Of a stretch of DNA of 33,183 nt, positions 32,751 through 33,183 are shown one piece after another. The notes beneath the pieces are model-generated. The model did no database searches. It was not told where the DNA came from and was given only the letters and a program-made list of their open reading frames with translations. Source of the DNA: a bacterium CPR1 (lineage in GTDB: Bacteria > Vulcanimicrobiota > Xenobia > Xenobiales > QWHO01). A program made the position numbers and the translations under genes. The stretch lies in NCBI GenBank assembly GCA_021404945.1, contig QWHO01000046.1, positions 1-33,183 of the forward strand, given 5' to 3'. The stretch's first letter is position 1. The number at the start of each line of letters is the position of its first letter.

Positions 32751-33162
32751 ACACTTCCTGCACTCTCTGGTAGAGCCCTCCCAGACGCTCCTTGCGGGCC
32801 GGACGCAGGTCGGGCCCGAGCAGGGCGTGCCGCGTGAATCCGGTGGCGATCAGCTCTCCCTCGGACTGGTTGCGGGTCATCCGGTAGCTCATTTCGATGC
32901 GCAGCCCCCTCAACCACTCAGGGCGGGTCTGAAGCACGAGCACGTCACCGTATCGGGCACCTGAGTGCAGGCGATAGCTGACCTCGATGACCGGGGCCCG
33001 CAGGCCCTGGCGCTCGAGCTCGGCGTAATGGCACAGATACTGCTGGAAAAACTCGCTGCGACCCACCTCGAAATAGACCGGAAAGTGGGAGTGGTGGACC
33101 ACACCCATCTGGTCCGTTTCGGCATAGCGGACGTCCAGACGGGTAACTTGACCGCTCTTCAC
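32728..33162 (-). CDS. Hotdog-fold acyl-CoA thioesterase (YbgC/4HBT type)
   Basis: 144 residues. The family active-site region is VRYAETDQMGVVHHSHFPVYFEVGRSEF near residue 10, where Asp of AETDQMG and His are typical catalytic residues of 4-hydroxybenzoyl-CoA thioesterase-like proteins. VIEVSYRLHSGARYGDVLVLQTRPEW and LRIEMSYRMTRNQSEGELIATGFTRHALL form the rest of the hotdog sheet. It should hydrolyse acyl-CoA thioesters in the cytoplasm. Its stop overlaps the start of the DUF5522 ORF by about 20 bp. Only 21 bases of upstream sequence are in the window. Confidence 0.92.
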   Translation of the reverse strand: MKSGQVTRLDVRYAETDQMGVVHHSHFPVYFEVGRSEFFQQYLCHYAELERQGLRAPVIEVSYRLHSGARYGDVLVLQTRPEWLRGLRIEMSYRMTRNQSEGELIATGFTRHALLGPDLRPARKERLGGLYQRVQEVFGDGESG

Positions 33163-33183
33163 GCAGGCAGTTTCGCCCCGGGG

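Overview
The window is a GC-rich chromosomal segment with tightly packed genes, many overlapping by 4 bp. The cell looks Gram-negative or diderm: it has signal peptides, a lipoprotein and a periplasmic AMIN-domain amidase. Gene content and codon bias do not settle the taxonomy. A deep-branching environmental lineage, such as a candidate phylum of the Eremiobacterota/Xenobia type, is only a guess. Apart from the tandem RNA locus I see no phage, insertion sequence, tRNA, rRNA or CRISPR.

Left part (1-5397): the end of a GMC oxidoreductase gene and a secreted coiled-coil protein on +. Facing them on - is a cell-wall operon made of a small membrane protein, an AMIN/Amidase_3 N-acetylmuramoyl-L-alanine amidase and the undecaprenyl-pyrophosphate phosphatase uppP. 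Divergent from it is a TatD nuclease, translationally coupled to a 1463-residue protein with tubulin/FtsZ-like glycine motifs at its N-terminus and an AAA-type ATPase at its C-terminus (5394-9785). Then come a secreted protein with a strong terminator, a Pro/Ala-tailed membrane protein, hisS with a coupled unknown gene, and a clostripain-like (C11) protease.

Centre (15265-16870): the most striking region. A near-consensus sigma70 promoter (TTGACA-17-TATATT) at 15387 and an intrinsic terminator ending at 16677 bracket about 1.26 kb that encodes no plausible protein. It contains five tandem diverged units of about 180-275 nt. Each unit is a string of hairpins whose stems change by compensatory substitution from copy to copy while the loops stay constant. 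I interpret this as a large, multidomain structured noncoding RNA of a class I do not recognise, divergent from the C11 protease gene.

Right part (16871-33183): dinB, which needs a CTG start overlapping the upstream gene's stop; a double-GNAT protein; a small secreted protein; and a PqqD-like/MEMO1 protein. The middle of the MEMO1 gene is replaced by sequence whose opposite strand encodes a mercuric-reductase fragment. Then come an orphan ATP-grasp protein, a small convergent ORF, a membrane-anchored metallophosphoesterase and a DUF6941-like protein. Last is a known but biochemically unassigned module: circularly permuted ATP-grasp fused to alpha-E, a small transglutaminase-like protein and a large transglutaminase/DUF2126 protein. 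It is interrupted by three divergent small secreted-protein genes. The window ends with a DUF5522-containing fusion ORF carrying a probable frameshift and a hotdog thioesterase.
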